Assembly: GCA_946415245.1 (NCBI GenBank)
Contig: CAMKRS010000006.1
Coordinates: 24,071 to 88,070 of the forward strand
From: an uncultured Prevotella sp.
Lineage (GTDB): Bacteria > Bacteroidota > Bacteroidia > Bacteroidales > Bacteroidaceae
Direction of reading: 5' to 3'
DNA length: 64,000 bases
The first letter of the stretch is position 1. Each line of letters starts with the position of its first letter. Shown piece after piece: positions 35,771 through 42,762 of this stretch. The notes below the pieces were generated by a model, which searched no databases, was not told the DNA's origin, and saw nothing but the letters and a program-made list of their open reading frames with translations. A program made the translations under genes and the position numbers.

Positions 35771-36289
35771 TTAAAATTCTTGGTCAAACGGACGAAAATT
35801 AGGCTCCTCAAACAGGCCGTACTTCTTAAACAACTTCACCATCATCGTGTGGGTGGGCAGCGAGATGGCGTCCTCGTCGATCTGGCTGATGATGATCTTG
35901 AAATGCCAGCGTTCCACCTCGCGGGTGAAGACGGTCTTCTCGCCGAAGATGACGTAGCTGAGCAGTGCAGACATCATCCTGACCTGCTGCTGTTTGTTGT
36001 AGAATCGCAGCATGCGCTTCACTCGGAACTGGTTCATCGGCGTGAGCCAGAGGAAGAGATACTCGCGCAGGATGCACACCGTGTCGTCGGTAGCCTGCTT
36101 CATCATGCTGATCTTAGCCTGCGCATCTTTCAGTTTGTCGGCGGTCAGCAGCAGTGTTCGTTGCGTCTGTCGCAGGTCGTTCTTCGTCGCATGCAGTTCG
36201 TTACGCAACACGCGCATCTTGTAGAGTTTCTTCATCAGGAGTTTCTGCGTTTTCTCCAGTTCCACACTTAGTTTTTCTTCTTTTCCCAT
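35771..36289 (-). CDS. Coiled-coil protein of unknown function
   Basis: About 172 residues from ATG 36289 (an upstream in-frame extension crosses the promoter hairpin and is rejected). Residues about 3-75 form a long coiled coil (LSVELEKTQKLLMKKLYKMRVLRNELHATKNDLRQTQRTLLL), followed by a helical region with an FLWLTPMNQFRVKRM segment and a conserved-looking C-terminus. Ends 5 bp before the lysozyme gene, so co-transcribed with it. No family recognised. Confidence 0.65.
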   Translation of the reverse strand: MGKEEKLSVELEKTQKLLMKKLYKMRVLRNELHATKNDLRQTQRTLLLTADKLKDAQAKISMMKQATDDTVCILREYLFLWLTPMNQFRVKRMLRFYNKQQQVRMMSALLSYVIFGEKTVFTREVERWHFKIIISQIDEDAISLPTHTMMVKLFKKYGLFEEPNFRPFDQEF

Positions 36290-36324
36290 ACCTTTTATAT
36301 TTTTTAAGTAAGACAACTGGGCCA

Positions 36325-36372
36325 TAATAAAAAAGCCCACAGACTTCATTTTGAAATCCGTGGGCAAAGTTA
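36325..36372 (-). promoter_or_regulatory. Minus-strand promoter running straight into a hairpin with T-run
   Basis: TAACTTTG (36365-36372, minus strand) abuts a 14-bp stem with two mismatches (36335-36365, loop TTT), followed on the minus strand by TTTTTTATT. The hairpin could terminate the upstream 36408 gene, or attenuate transcripts starting at this promoter. Confidence 0.65.
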
Positions 36373-36407
36373 CGGGTGGTGTAATACCTTTGTAATATTA
36401 CAACCTG

Positions 36408-36851
36408 TTACTCGTCGAGATAAGTGATTCGTATGTCGCTGGCAGCCTGAGAGTTGTACGGCTCTAAAATTTTTGCGACCAATTCTGCATCCTGTTGGAT
36501 ATTCTTGGGGTACACGTCCATTTTGCCGATTTCCATGATTTTCTGACGCACACCGCCAGGCGTGTAACCAGTCACCTTGCTGATCAGTTCGGCCAGCTGG
36601 CTCTTGTGCTTGCCGAAGCCATGTTCGAGAGGTTCGCCCAAGAGTGCAGAGAAGAGAATCACGGCTTGCGAGCGCGTCAGCTGCTTGGATTCCGACGCTT
36701 GCTCCTGAGGAGGTTCGGCCTCGGTTGAAGTCGGTGGCTCAGAAGGTTCTTTCGGCTGAGTAGTGTGGATGTGCTGCTGTAAGACATGGCCGTTGACCGG
36801 CCCGAAGTTGAAGGCAATCTGTGTCGCCTTGTGTTGAGTGTCGTCTGTCAT
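36408..36851 (-). CDS. Unknown protein with disordered linker and helical C-domain
   Basis: A 147-residue protein. N-terminal third: FNFGPVNGHVLQQHIHTTQPK then a P/E/S-rich disordered stretch. C-terminal domain (about 58-147) is helical: TRSQAVILFSALLGEPL, QLAELISKVTGYTPGGVRQKI, DAELVAKILEPYNSQAASDI. The arrangement loosely recalls small proteins found on Bacteroidota mobile elements, without firm identity. Its start codon shares a base with the stop of the gene before it (TAATG). Confidence 0.6.
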   Translation of the reverse strand: MTDDTQHKATQIAFNFGPVNGHVLQQHIHTTQPKEPSEPPTSTEAEPPQEQASESKQLTRSQAVILFSALLGEPLEHGFGKHKSQLAELISKVTGYTPGGVRQKIMEIGKMDVYPKNIQQDAELVAKILEPYNSQAASDIRITYLDE

Positions 36852-37273
36852 TATTCTAATAATTTAGGGTCCTTATCTGGATTGGGATTACTGTTCAGAT
36901 CGATGTTCTGACTGCCGATATTGCCTTGAAGGGTACCGGTGTTCGTACCGATCATATTCTGCTGCTGGATATGCTGCACAGGTGCTGCGGGCTCCTGTCG
37001 CTTGGCAAAGATATCAGCCAGTTTGTCCTGATATTCCAGCATCAGCGTGACGGGCATGCCGAGTTTCATCAGCAGTCGGGCTGATATCGTAAGTGTGGTG
37101 TAAGCCGTGTTGAAATTGCTCTCTCCAACAACCTGACTCAACGCATCATCAAGCGCCTTCCTATATTCCGCATCCGGACGGGAGCCGAAGCCACCGCCGC
37201 CACCTTCGGGTATGGGGCCGGAATCTGCCCCATCACGATTGTTTCCAAGTGATGCGTTAATGGGAATTTCCAT
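36851..37273 (-). CDS. Unknown protein, first gene of the minus-strand operon
   Basis: A 140-residue protein with a Gly-rich N-terminus (EGGGGGFGSRPD), a central helical region (RKALDDALSQVVGESNFNTAYTTLTISARLL) and an N/Q-rich tail (QHIQQQNMIGTNTGTLQGNIG...NLNSNPNPD). The QHIxxQ phrase echoes the partner protein encoded next, so the two may interact. Driven by the consensus promoter at 37393-37424. Not recognised. Confidence 0.6.
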   Translation of the reverse strand: MEIPINASLGNNRDGADSGPIPEGGGGGFGSRPDAEYRKALDDALSQVVGESNFNTAYTTLTISARLLMKLGMPVTLMLEYQDKLADIFAKRQEPAAPVQHIQQQNMIGTNTGTLQGNIGSQNIDLNSNPNPDKDPKLLE

Positions 37274-37392
37274 CTTATTGATAGATATGGACTTACGTGC
37301 TTGATATGATAAAGTTTTTAATTAATCGTCAAAAAATTGATGGCGTCGAGAGGGTAATGAGATCCATCCACCGAAGCGGAGCAATGCGTTTG

Positions 37393-37424
37393 CAAAGGTA
37401 CATAATTCTCATGAGACCACCAAA
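37393..37424 (-). promoter_or_regulatory. Promoter of the minus-strand phage-like operon
   Basis: On the minus strand TTTG (37421-37424), 20 bases, TACCTTTG (37393-37400). Gives a leader of about 115 bases before the 37273 gene. Confidence 0.82.
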
Positions 37425-37510
37425 TATTATTTCGACGAATATCGCCGTTTTTTCGTTAAAGAATGTCAAGTCGGTATAATTCAAATAGTTACGCCAGACG
37501 ACCTAGATGG

Positions 37511-37662
37511 TGACAGTTGACAGTTGACAGTTGACAGTTTGTTGATTGAGGATTTTGGAAAAAGCATCAATTAAAATATACTTATATATAATATATATAT
37601 TATATATAAGTATAAAATGAGGTATCAGTTATTTTCAATAAACTGTCAACTGTCAACTGAGG
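37511..37662. repeat. Inverted TGACAGT arrays around a 38-bp perfect palindrome
   Basis: The left array (37511-37538) is four exact TGACAGT copies. The right one (37642-37662) is ACTGTCA, ACTGTCA and a variant. Between them 37577-37614 is a perfect AT-only-centred 38-bp palindrome beginning TATACTTATATATAATATA. The element lies in the 660-bp gap 37274-37933 between divergent promoters, which also holds a REP-like palindrome (37675-37703) and the HU-gene leader. Confidence 0.88.
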
Positions 37663-37674
37663 AAACTGAGGAAT

Positions 37675-37703
37675 CTCACAAAAGGGACCGTCCCCAGTGT
37701 GAG
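37675..37703. repeat. REP-like palindrome in the divergent region
   Basis: CTCACA and TGTGAG outside, GGGAC and GTCCC inside. Related to the GGGACGGT and GGGGACAGG palindromes elsewhere in the window. Confidence 0.65.
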
Positions 37704-37735
37704 AAAAACACGGTTTTGCCAAAAATGGGATAAAA

Positions 37736-37767
37736 TTTGGAATCGCCTCGAAAATTTTGTAACTTTG
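37736..37767 (+). promoter_or_regulatory. Promoter of the HU-like gene
   Basis: TTTG (37736-37739), 20 bases, TAACTTTG (37760-37767). The start codon is 37934, so the leader is about 160 nt; its 3' part is A-rich and ends in a strong AGGAGG (37921-37926), 7 bases before the ATG. Confidence 0.85.
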
Positions 37768-37933
37768 CAGCGTCAAAGATAAAAGACGAAATTTACGGCC
37801 TAACTGGGCAGCAAAAATTTCCTAACGCGCGGGGACGTTTTTCCTAGTATAAAGCCAAAATGACGTCAAAATCGGAGATTAAGAAAAAACTAAACAAAAC
37901 TAACCAACAACACAACAAAAAGGAGGAAAGACT

Positions 37934-38794
37934 ATGGCACTAAAAGTAAAAGCAGTAGAACGCAAAATCAAGTTCAACAAGAACGACGAAGGAGTATGGC
38001 GCTATGTGATGCAGCCCGACCTGTACATCGCGCTGAACCAGACGAAGGTCATCAAGGAAGCCGCTCTCCGCTCGGGCGTCAGTCAGGGAGTGATGAAGGC
38101 CTGCTGGGATGCAGCCGGTGAGGTGATCAAGGCGTGGGCAACGGAGGGTCACTCGGTGGCACTGCCCGGATTGGGTACCATGCGATTCGGTCTCCGCTCG
38201 AAGAGTGTGGAGGACGTCAACAAGGTGAAGACCTCGCTCATCACTGCTCGCCGCATCATCTTCACGCCTGCCGTCGACTTGAAGGACGAACTGGCCAATA
38301 CGGCCATCCAGATCACCTGCTACGATCGTACGGGTAAGGAAGTGAAGCGTGTGACCTCTGCCGACGACGGCACCATCGAGGACACCGAGAACGAGAACAA
38401 CGAGAACACCGAGAATGACGGTTCGCAGCAGAACGGCGGTTCTCAGAACGGCAGTGAACAGAACCAGCAGGGCGAACAGGGCCAGCAAGGCGCTCAGGGC
38501 TATGCACTGACCATTGCAACAAGTGGTAGCGGTAGTGCAACCGTCACCCACGATGGCAACGCTGTGACCTCTGGTACTTCTCTGAATGAGGACGATGAGG
38601 TGGAAATCAGCATCACGCCCGCTGAGGGTCAGGTGCCTACCGCATCCATCAACGGTTCGAGCATCGAACTGACTGAGGACAATGGTGTCTACACCGGTAG
38701 CTTCGCTATGCCTGGACAGGCTTCTGCCCTCGTGATCAGCACGGGTGTCAGTGGTGAAGGTGGCGACGGTGGCGAAGGTCTCGACAAGGACTAA
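37934..38794 (+). CDS. HU-like DNA-binding protein with Ig-like tail
   Basis: A 286-residue protein. Residues 1 to about 125 form an HU/IHF-like domain of the large Bacteroidota type (ALKVKAVERKIKFNKNDEG, LNQTKVIKEAALRSGVSQG, VALPGLGTMRFGLRSKSV). A disordered acidic N/Q/E/G-rich linker (about 140-190) leads to a C-terminal beta domain (about 190-275, YALTIATSGSGSATVTHDG) like bacterial Ig-type or big-repeat domains, then a Gly/Asp tail. Such HU-like genes commonly sit beside smalltalk, primase and cell-wall hydrolase genes in Bacteroidota, as here. Whether it binds DNA or acts structurally is unknown. Confidence 0.85.
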   Translation: MALKVKAVERKIKFNKNDEGVWRYVMQPDLYIALNQTKVIKEAALRSGVSQGVMKACWDAAGEVIKAWATEGHSVALPGLGTMRFGLRSKSVEDVNKVKTSLITARRIIFTPAVDLKDELANTAIQITCYDRTGKEVKRVTSADDGTIEDTENENNENTENDGSQQNGGSQNGSEQNQQGEQGQQGAQGYALTIATSGSGSATVTHDGNAVTSGTSLNEDDEVEISITPAEGQVPTASINGSSIELTEDNGVYTGSFAMPGQASALVISTGVSGEGGDGGEGLDKD

Positions 38795-38803
38795 CGCTTC
38801 GCG

Positions 38804-38834
38804 AGTGAAGAGTGAAGAGTGAAGAGTGAAGAGT
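38804..38834. repeat. AGTGAAG tandem array
   Basis: Four exact AGTGAAG copies plus a partial one between the HU-like gene and the smalltalk gene. Confidence 0.85.
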
Positions 38835-38847
38835 ATAGGGAAGAGTT

Positions 38848-38961
38848 ATGAAAAAGCGTTTCGTTGAGATTGCGGTGAAGGTTGTAGTAGCCGCGCTCAC
38901 GGCCTTCCTGACGGCAATTACCACTACGTCGTGTATGGGATACGGACCGATTGCGCTCTAG
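38848..38961 (+). CDS. Smalltalk peptide (37 residues)
   Basis: A 37-residue peptide starting MKKRFVEIAVKVVVAALTAF with an SCMG Cys near residue 29, matching the Bacteroidota smalltalk family: basic start, one hydrophobic helix and a lipobox-like TTSC. These peptides are routinely found next to HU-like and cell-wall hydrolase genes. The member here carries seven extra residues after the Cys (GYGPIAL). Likely membrane-inserted or a short lipopeptide; its function is unknown. Confidence 0.85.
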   Translation: MKKRFVEIAVKVVVAALTAFLTAITTTSCMGYGPIAL

Positions 38962-38972
38962 GGAGCGCTGCA

Positions 38973-39039
38973 AATCACAGGGGACAGGCACACACTGATA
39001 GATCAAAGATGCTATCATTGGAGCCAGTCCCCGTGATTC
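38973..39039. repeat. REP-like two-tier hairpin after smalltalk
   Basis: Outer arms AATCACAGGGGAC and GTCCCCGTGATT (one-base bulge), inner stem TGATAG/CTATCA. Same design as the copy inside the primase gene (34158-34234). Confidence 0.82.
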
Positions 39040-39048
39040 ACAAGAAAG

Positions 39049-39084
39049 AATCCCCACCAAATATTTCTGGTGGGGATTTTTTAT
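39049..39084 (+). terminator. Strong terminator between convergent units
   Basis: A perfect 11-bp stem (AATCCCCACCA / TGGTGGGGATT), 8-nt loop, then TTTTTATTT. Serves the smalltalk transcript and may also stop the minus-strand HAD gene. Confidence 0.92.
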
Positions 39085-39704
39085 TTCAGGAATTGCTCGA
39101 GGGGTTGGATCCAGTCTTCGTTGTCGTGGGGACAGAGGGTGAGCATGCCGAGGGCGGCGGCAGCCTGAACGTTGCGCTCGCCATCGTCGACGAAGAGGGT
39201 TTCCTGCGGGAGCGACTGCTGGCCGCGGAGCATCATCTCGAAGATCTCACGATGGGGCTTCATCACACCACACTGATAACTGAGATACATCGCATCGAAG
39301 AAATAGCTGATGGGATGACCTTGACCGTCGAAATCACGACCAGCCCACTGCATCATAAAGGGGTTGGTGTTCGACAGCAGACAGACCTTATATCCCCTAC
39401 TCCGCAAATTCAGGAGCGCTTCAAGATTCTGCGGCGGCACATGGTCGACATAGCCGTGCCAAGCATAATAACACTCGTCCATCGAGAGCTCACGACCTAT
39501 CAGCCGGCTCAGTTCCGTACGGAAGGTCTCTGCCGAGATACGCCCCGCCTCCAAATCACCGAAGATGCCCTTCTGCTCGAAGGCGTCGAGATGCTGGCGG
39601 GCATTACGGAGTCCGATCTCCTCGAACCGCGCGACGGCCTGTTCATAACTCAGGGCGAGCACCACGCCACCCAGATCGAATGCGATATTCTTAATGTTGC
39701 TCAT
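39081..39704 (-). CDS. HAD-superfamily phosphatase (HAD-IA type)
   Basis: A 207-residue phosphatase with motif I FDLGGVVL (the second acidic residue replaced by Gly-Gly, as in epoxide-hydrolase-like and YihX-type members), motif II LLSNTNPF, a Lys in VMKPHREIF and motif IV FVDDGERNV. YihX-type enzymes dephosphorylate alpha-glucose 1-phosphate; the substrate here is not proven. ATG 39704 chosen; a TTG at 39716 would overlap the preceding stop region. It follows the esterase gene by 12 bp. Confidence 0.82.
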   Translation of the reverse strand: MSNIKNIAFDLGGVVLALSYEQAVARFEEIGLRNARQHLDAFEQKGIFGDLEAGRISAETFRTELSRLIGRELSMDECYYAWHGYVDHVPPQNLEALLNLRSRGYKVCLLSNTNPFMMQWAGRDFDGQGHPISYFFDAMYLSYQCGVMKPHREIFEMMLRGQQSLPQETLFVDDGERNVQAAAALGMLTLCPHDNEDWIQPLEQFLK

Positions 39705-39716
39705 AGGATCTTTCAA

Positions 39717-41021
39717 TTATTTCAGATAGTCTGCAATAAACTGCTCACGCGGATGCAGGAAATGCTCTTCCCAATAAGCACGCCAGCGGCCGGAGGGCCA
39801 GGCGTGAGTGCGGAAAGGCACGCAGTTGACGGTCTTCTTGCCAGGAGCGCCGTTGAGCGACGACCAGACGGCAGAAGGTGGACAAGTGGTATCGATCAGG
39901 CCTATCTCACAATAGATCTCTGCCTTGGAATGACGGATGAGAAGGGCGCCATCGAAATACGGGAGCGTGGCATCGAGCATAGCGGGACTGATGTCCTGAT
40001 GCGTCTCGATGGGATGCGGCCAACCACCACGACGGCCCACACGCGTACCACCGAAATCCTGCATGGCTGGCACATTGAGTACAACGGCCGAAACACGCGG
40101 ATCAAGACTAGCTGCCGCCACAGCCTGTCCACCACCCTGACTCTCGCCAATGACGAGGATGCGACGGCCGTCCCATTCAGGTTGCTGCGTCATAAAGTCG
40201 ATGGCCCGCAGCAGACGCAGATACATCCCACGGAAATAATAAGTCTCGCGGTCGGCTGCATTGTGGTCGAAATAGTTGCGCAGCTGCCCGTCTTCAAGCA
40301 TACGGTAATAGTCGTCGGTCTGTCCGTTCAGCATGCCGTGAGCATTGAGATCGAGGCTAAGAGCTCCACTGCCAAGAGCGGCATTGCCCACACACTCGCC
40401 CACCTGACAACGGCACCAGTTGCCACTCACACCCGCTGCACGACACAAGATGACGATTGGCAGCGAACCCTTCTTGGCATCAGCAGGCTTAGCCATATAG
40501 GCCCGAACGGGAGCCGGACCGAGACAGTTGATTTCGATATCCTCGCAGATGTATTTTCCTTGATACTGTTGCGGCACATCGAGCGCGGTCTGCTTCACCT
40601 GCATAGGCAGCGCCCGCAGCAGTGCCTTCTGGTTGTTCCAATAGTCCATCAGGTCAGCAGGTTCTTTATATCCGGCCTTGAATCCTTCGGGCGCCACCAC
40701 AAAACCGATGCCCTCTGGTGCGCCCTTTCCACTCACCTCGAGACTGACGGCACAAGTGCTGTCGATCGCGGCATCGAAGAGGGTAATCGTCTCACGCTGC
40801 GGTCTGATGCGTTCCTCGCGCTGAACCTGATTGTTATAACTGATGCGGACGGTGAGTGAATCGGCCGTGAGCGAATCCATACGACACGTGACTACCGCCC
40901 TTTCACCTTTTTGATACACTCCACTCTGCTTGTTCAGTGAGAGTTGGAAAGTCTGGGCCTGCATGCATAAGGGCATCAGCGACAGCGACCACCCGAATGC
41001 GATATTCCTGATGATGTTCAT
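39717..41021 (-). CDS. Secreted acetylxylan-type esterase (CE7/AXE1)
   Basis: A 434-residue exported esterase (signal peptide ends near QAQT, residue 23). The N-terminal 100 residues are a beta-rich accessory domain. The alpha/beta-hydrolase part has the serine elbow GESQGGGQA, the Asp region LIDTTCPPSAVW and the His in FRTHAWP, all typical of AXE1/CE7 esterases that remove acetyl groups from xylan side chains or oligosaccharides. It is divergent from the GH51 gene, so both probably act on arabinoxylan-type substrates. Confidence 0.87.
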   Translation of the reverse strand: MNIIRNIAFGWSLSLMPLCMQAQTFQLSLNKQSGVYQKGERAVVTCRMDSLTADSLTVRISYNNQVQREERIRPQRETITLFDAAIDSTCAVSLEVSGKGAPEGIGFVVAPEGFKAGYKEPADLMDYWNNQKALLRALPMQVKQTALDVPQQYQGKYICEDIEINCLGPAPVRAYMAKPADAKKGSLPIVILCRAAGVSGNWCRCQVGECVGNAALGSGALSLDLNAHGMLNGQTDDYYRMLEDGQLRNYFDHNAADRETYYFRGMYLRLLRAIDFMTQQPEWDGRRILVIGESQGGGQAVAAASLDPRVSAVVLNVPAMQDFGGTRVGRRGGWPHPIETHQDISPAMLDATLPYFDGALLIRHSKAEIYCEIGLIDTTCPPSAVWSSLNGAPGKKTVNCVPFRTHAWPSGRWRAYWEEHFLHPREQFIADYLK

Positions 41022-41072
41022 ATACCTTTTTTATATGGAAACGGAAAAATTTGAGAATTATTATCTTTTTAA

Positions 41073-41104
41073 TTTGTGAGGCTCGGAAAAAATGCGTATC
41101 TTTG
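41073..41104 (+). promoter_or_regulatory. Promoter of the GH51 gene
   Basis: TTTG (41073-41076), 20 bases, TATCTTTG (41097-41104), about 31 bases before the start codon. Confidence 0.85.
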
Positions 41105-41135
41105 TAGCCAAATTGATTTTAAACCAAATAACGAT

Positions 41136-42728
41136 ATGAAGAAACTACTTTTCTGTGCGACCATCGCACTGGCCTGTGCTACCGGCGCAATGGCCGCTGA
41201 CAACGTGAAGGCAACGGTTCATGCCGACAAGGCGGGAGCCAAGATCAACAAAGAGATTTACGGCCAGTTCTCCGAGCATCTGGGCAGCTGTATCTACGGC
41301 GGTCTTTGGGTGGGCGAGAACTCGAAGATCCCCAACATTCAGGGTTATCGCAAGGACGTGTTCGAGGCGCTGAAAGCCTTGAAGGTGCCTGTGCTGCGCT
41401 GGCCGGGCGGCTGCTTTGCCGACGACTATCACTGGATGGACGGTATCGGACCGAAGGACAAGCGCCCATCGCTGCGTAACAACAACTGGGGCGGAACCAT
41501 CGAGGACAACTCGTTCGGCACACACGAGTTCCTGAACCTCTGCGAGATGCTGGGCTGCGAGCCGTATATCAGCGGTAATGTGGGCTCTGGCACGGTGAAG
41601 GAGATGGCACAGTGGGTGGAATATATGACCAGCGACGGTGACACCCCGATGGCCCGTCTGCGCCGTCAGAACGGTCGCGACAAGGCTTGGCACGTGAAGT
41701 ATTTCGGTATCGGCAACGAGGCTTGGGGCTGCGGCGGTAACATGACACCGGAATATTATTCTGACGAGTTCCGCAAGTTCAACACTTACCTGCGCGACTA
41801 TACTGGCAATAAGCTCTACCGCATCGGCTCGGGTGCCTCGGACTATGACTACAACTGGACAGAGGTGCTGATGGACAAGATCGGCGACAGGATGCAGGGT
41901 GTGTCTCTACATTATTATACTTGTTCGGGCTGGACGGGTTCGAAGGGCTCTGCCACGAAGTTCGACACCGACCAGTATTACTGGGCTCTCGGCAAGTGTC
42001 TGGAAATTGAGGAAGTGATCAAGAAGCACAAGGCCATCATGGACGAGAAAGACCCGAAGGGCAAGGTAGGTCTGTTGGTGGATGAATGGGGCACCTGGTG
42101 GGACGAAGAACCTGGCACCATCGCCGGACACCTGTATCAGCAGAACGCCCTCCGCGACGCCTTCGTGGCTTCGCTGAGCCTGAACGTGTTCCACAAGTAT
42201 ACCGACCGTGTGAAGATGGCCAACATCGCACAGATCGTGAATGTGCTGCAATCGATGATTCTGACCGATCAGGAGGGTACAGGTCATATGGTTCTGACGC
42301 CGACCTATCACGTGTTTGAGATGTACACCCCGTTCCAGGAGGCTACCTATCTGCCCGTTGATTTGACAAGTGAGGTGATGGCTGTGAGCAAGGCCTACTT
42401 CAAGGAGAAGGCCGACGCGAAGGATGCCGGCTATCGTCCGTGTCCGATGCTCTCTGCCTCGGCTGCAAAGACCACTGATGGCAGCATCGTACTGGCTGTG
42501 ACCAACGTGAGTCTCGACAAGGATCAGACCATCGACTTCGCCATCGACGGCTTCAATGCCAAGAGTGTTTCAGGCAGAATCCTGACCTCGAAGAATGTGG
42601 CTGACTACAATGATTTCCAACATCCCAACGTGGTGGCTCCCGCTGACTATAAGGACGCGAAGATTGCCAAAGGTGTGGTGACGGTGAAAGTGCCTGCGAA
42701 ATCGATTATCGTGCTGAACATCAAATAA
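41136..42728 (+). CDS. Secreted alpha-L-arabinofuranosidase (GH51)
   Basis: A 530-residue exported glycosidase (signal peptide to about residue 20, ATGAMAAD). GH51 enzymes release arabinose from arabinoxylan, arabinan and arabinogalactan with retention. Catalytic acid/base E195 (GIGNEAWG) and nucleophile E317 (LVDEWGTWW) are both present, plus [13 protein letters not shown] typical of the family. The C-terminal 150 residues form the usual beta sandwich. ATG 41136 follows the promoter; longer starts overlap it. It would supply arabinose to the AraABD pathway encoded earlier in the window. Confidence 0.95.
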   Translation: MKKLLFCATIALACATGAMAADNVKATVHADKAGAKINKEIYGQFSEHLGSCIYGGLWVGENSKIPNIQGYRKDVFEALKALKVPVLRWPGGCFADDYHWMDGIGPKDKRPSLRNNNWGGTIEDNSFGTHEFLNLCEMLGCEPYISGNVGSGTVKEMAQWVEYMTSDGDTPMARLRRQNGRDKAWHVKYFGIGNEAWGCGGNMTPEYYSDEFRKFNTYLRDYTGNKLYRIGSGASDYDYNWTEVLMDKIGDRMQGVSLHYYTCSGWTGSKGSATKFDTDQYYWALGKCLEIEEVIKKHKAIMDEKDPKGKVGLLVDEWGTWWDEEPGTIAGHLYQQNALRDAFVASLSLNVFHKYTDRVKMANIAQIVNVLQSMILTDQEGTGHMVLTPTYHVFEMYTPFQEATYLPVDLTSEVMAVSKAYFKEKADAKDAGYRPCPMLSASAAKTTDGSIVLAVTNVSLDKDQTIDFAIDGFNAKSVSGRILTSKNVADYNDFQHPNVVAPADYKDAKIAKGVVTVKVPAKSIIVLNIK

Positions 42729-42734
42729 ATAATA

Positions 42735-42762
42735 AATCCCGCCGTCTGGCGGGATTTTTTTA
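42735..42762. terminator. Bidirectional terminator between GH51 and GH97 genes
   Basis: Stem AATCCCGCC / GGCGGGATT, loop GTCT, followed by a T-run; the A-rich left flank serves the opposite strand. Confidence 0.92.

Noticed and set aside
37297..37479. A 60-codon plus-strand frame in the divergent region
   Set aside because: It lies across the minus-strand consensus promoter, is basic and lacks features of a real protein.
32549..38961. A complete prophage
   Set aside because: Lysozyme and primase-like genes are present, but no capsid, portal, terminase, tail or integrase genes, and no attachment-site duplication was seen.
38931..40859. A 642-codon plus-strand open frame opposite the esterase and HAD genes
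   Set aside because: Antisense to two well-supported genes with recognisable catalytic motifs; the translation shows no domain and is the usual by-product of third-position codon bias.
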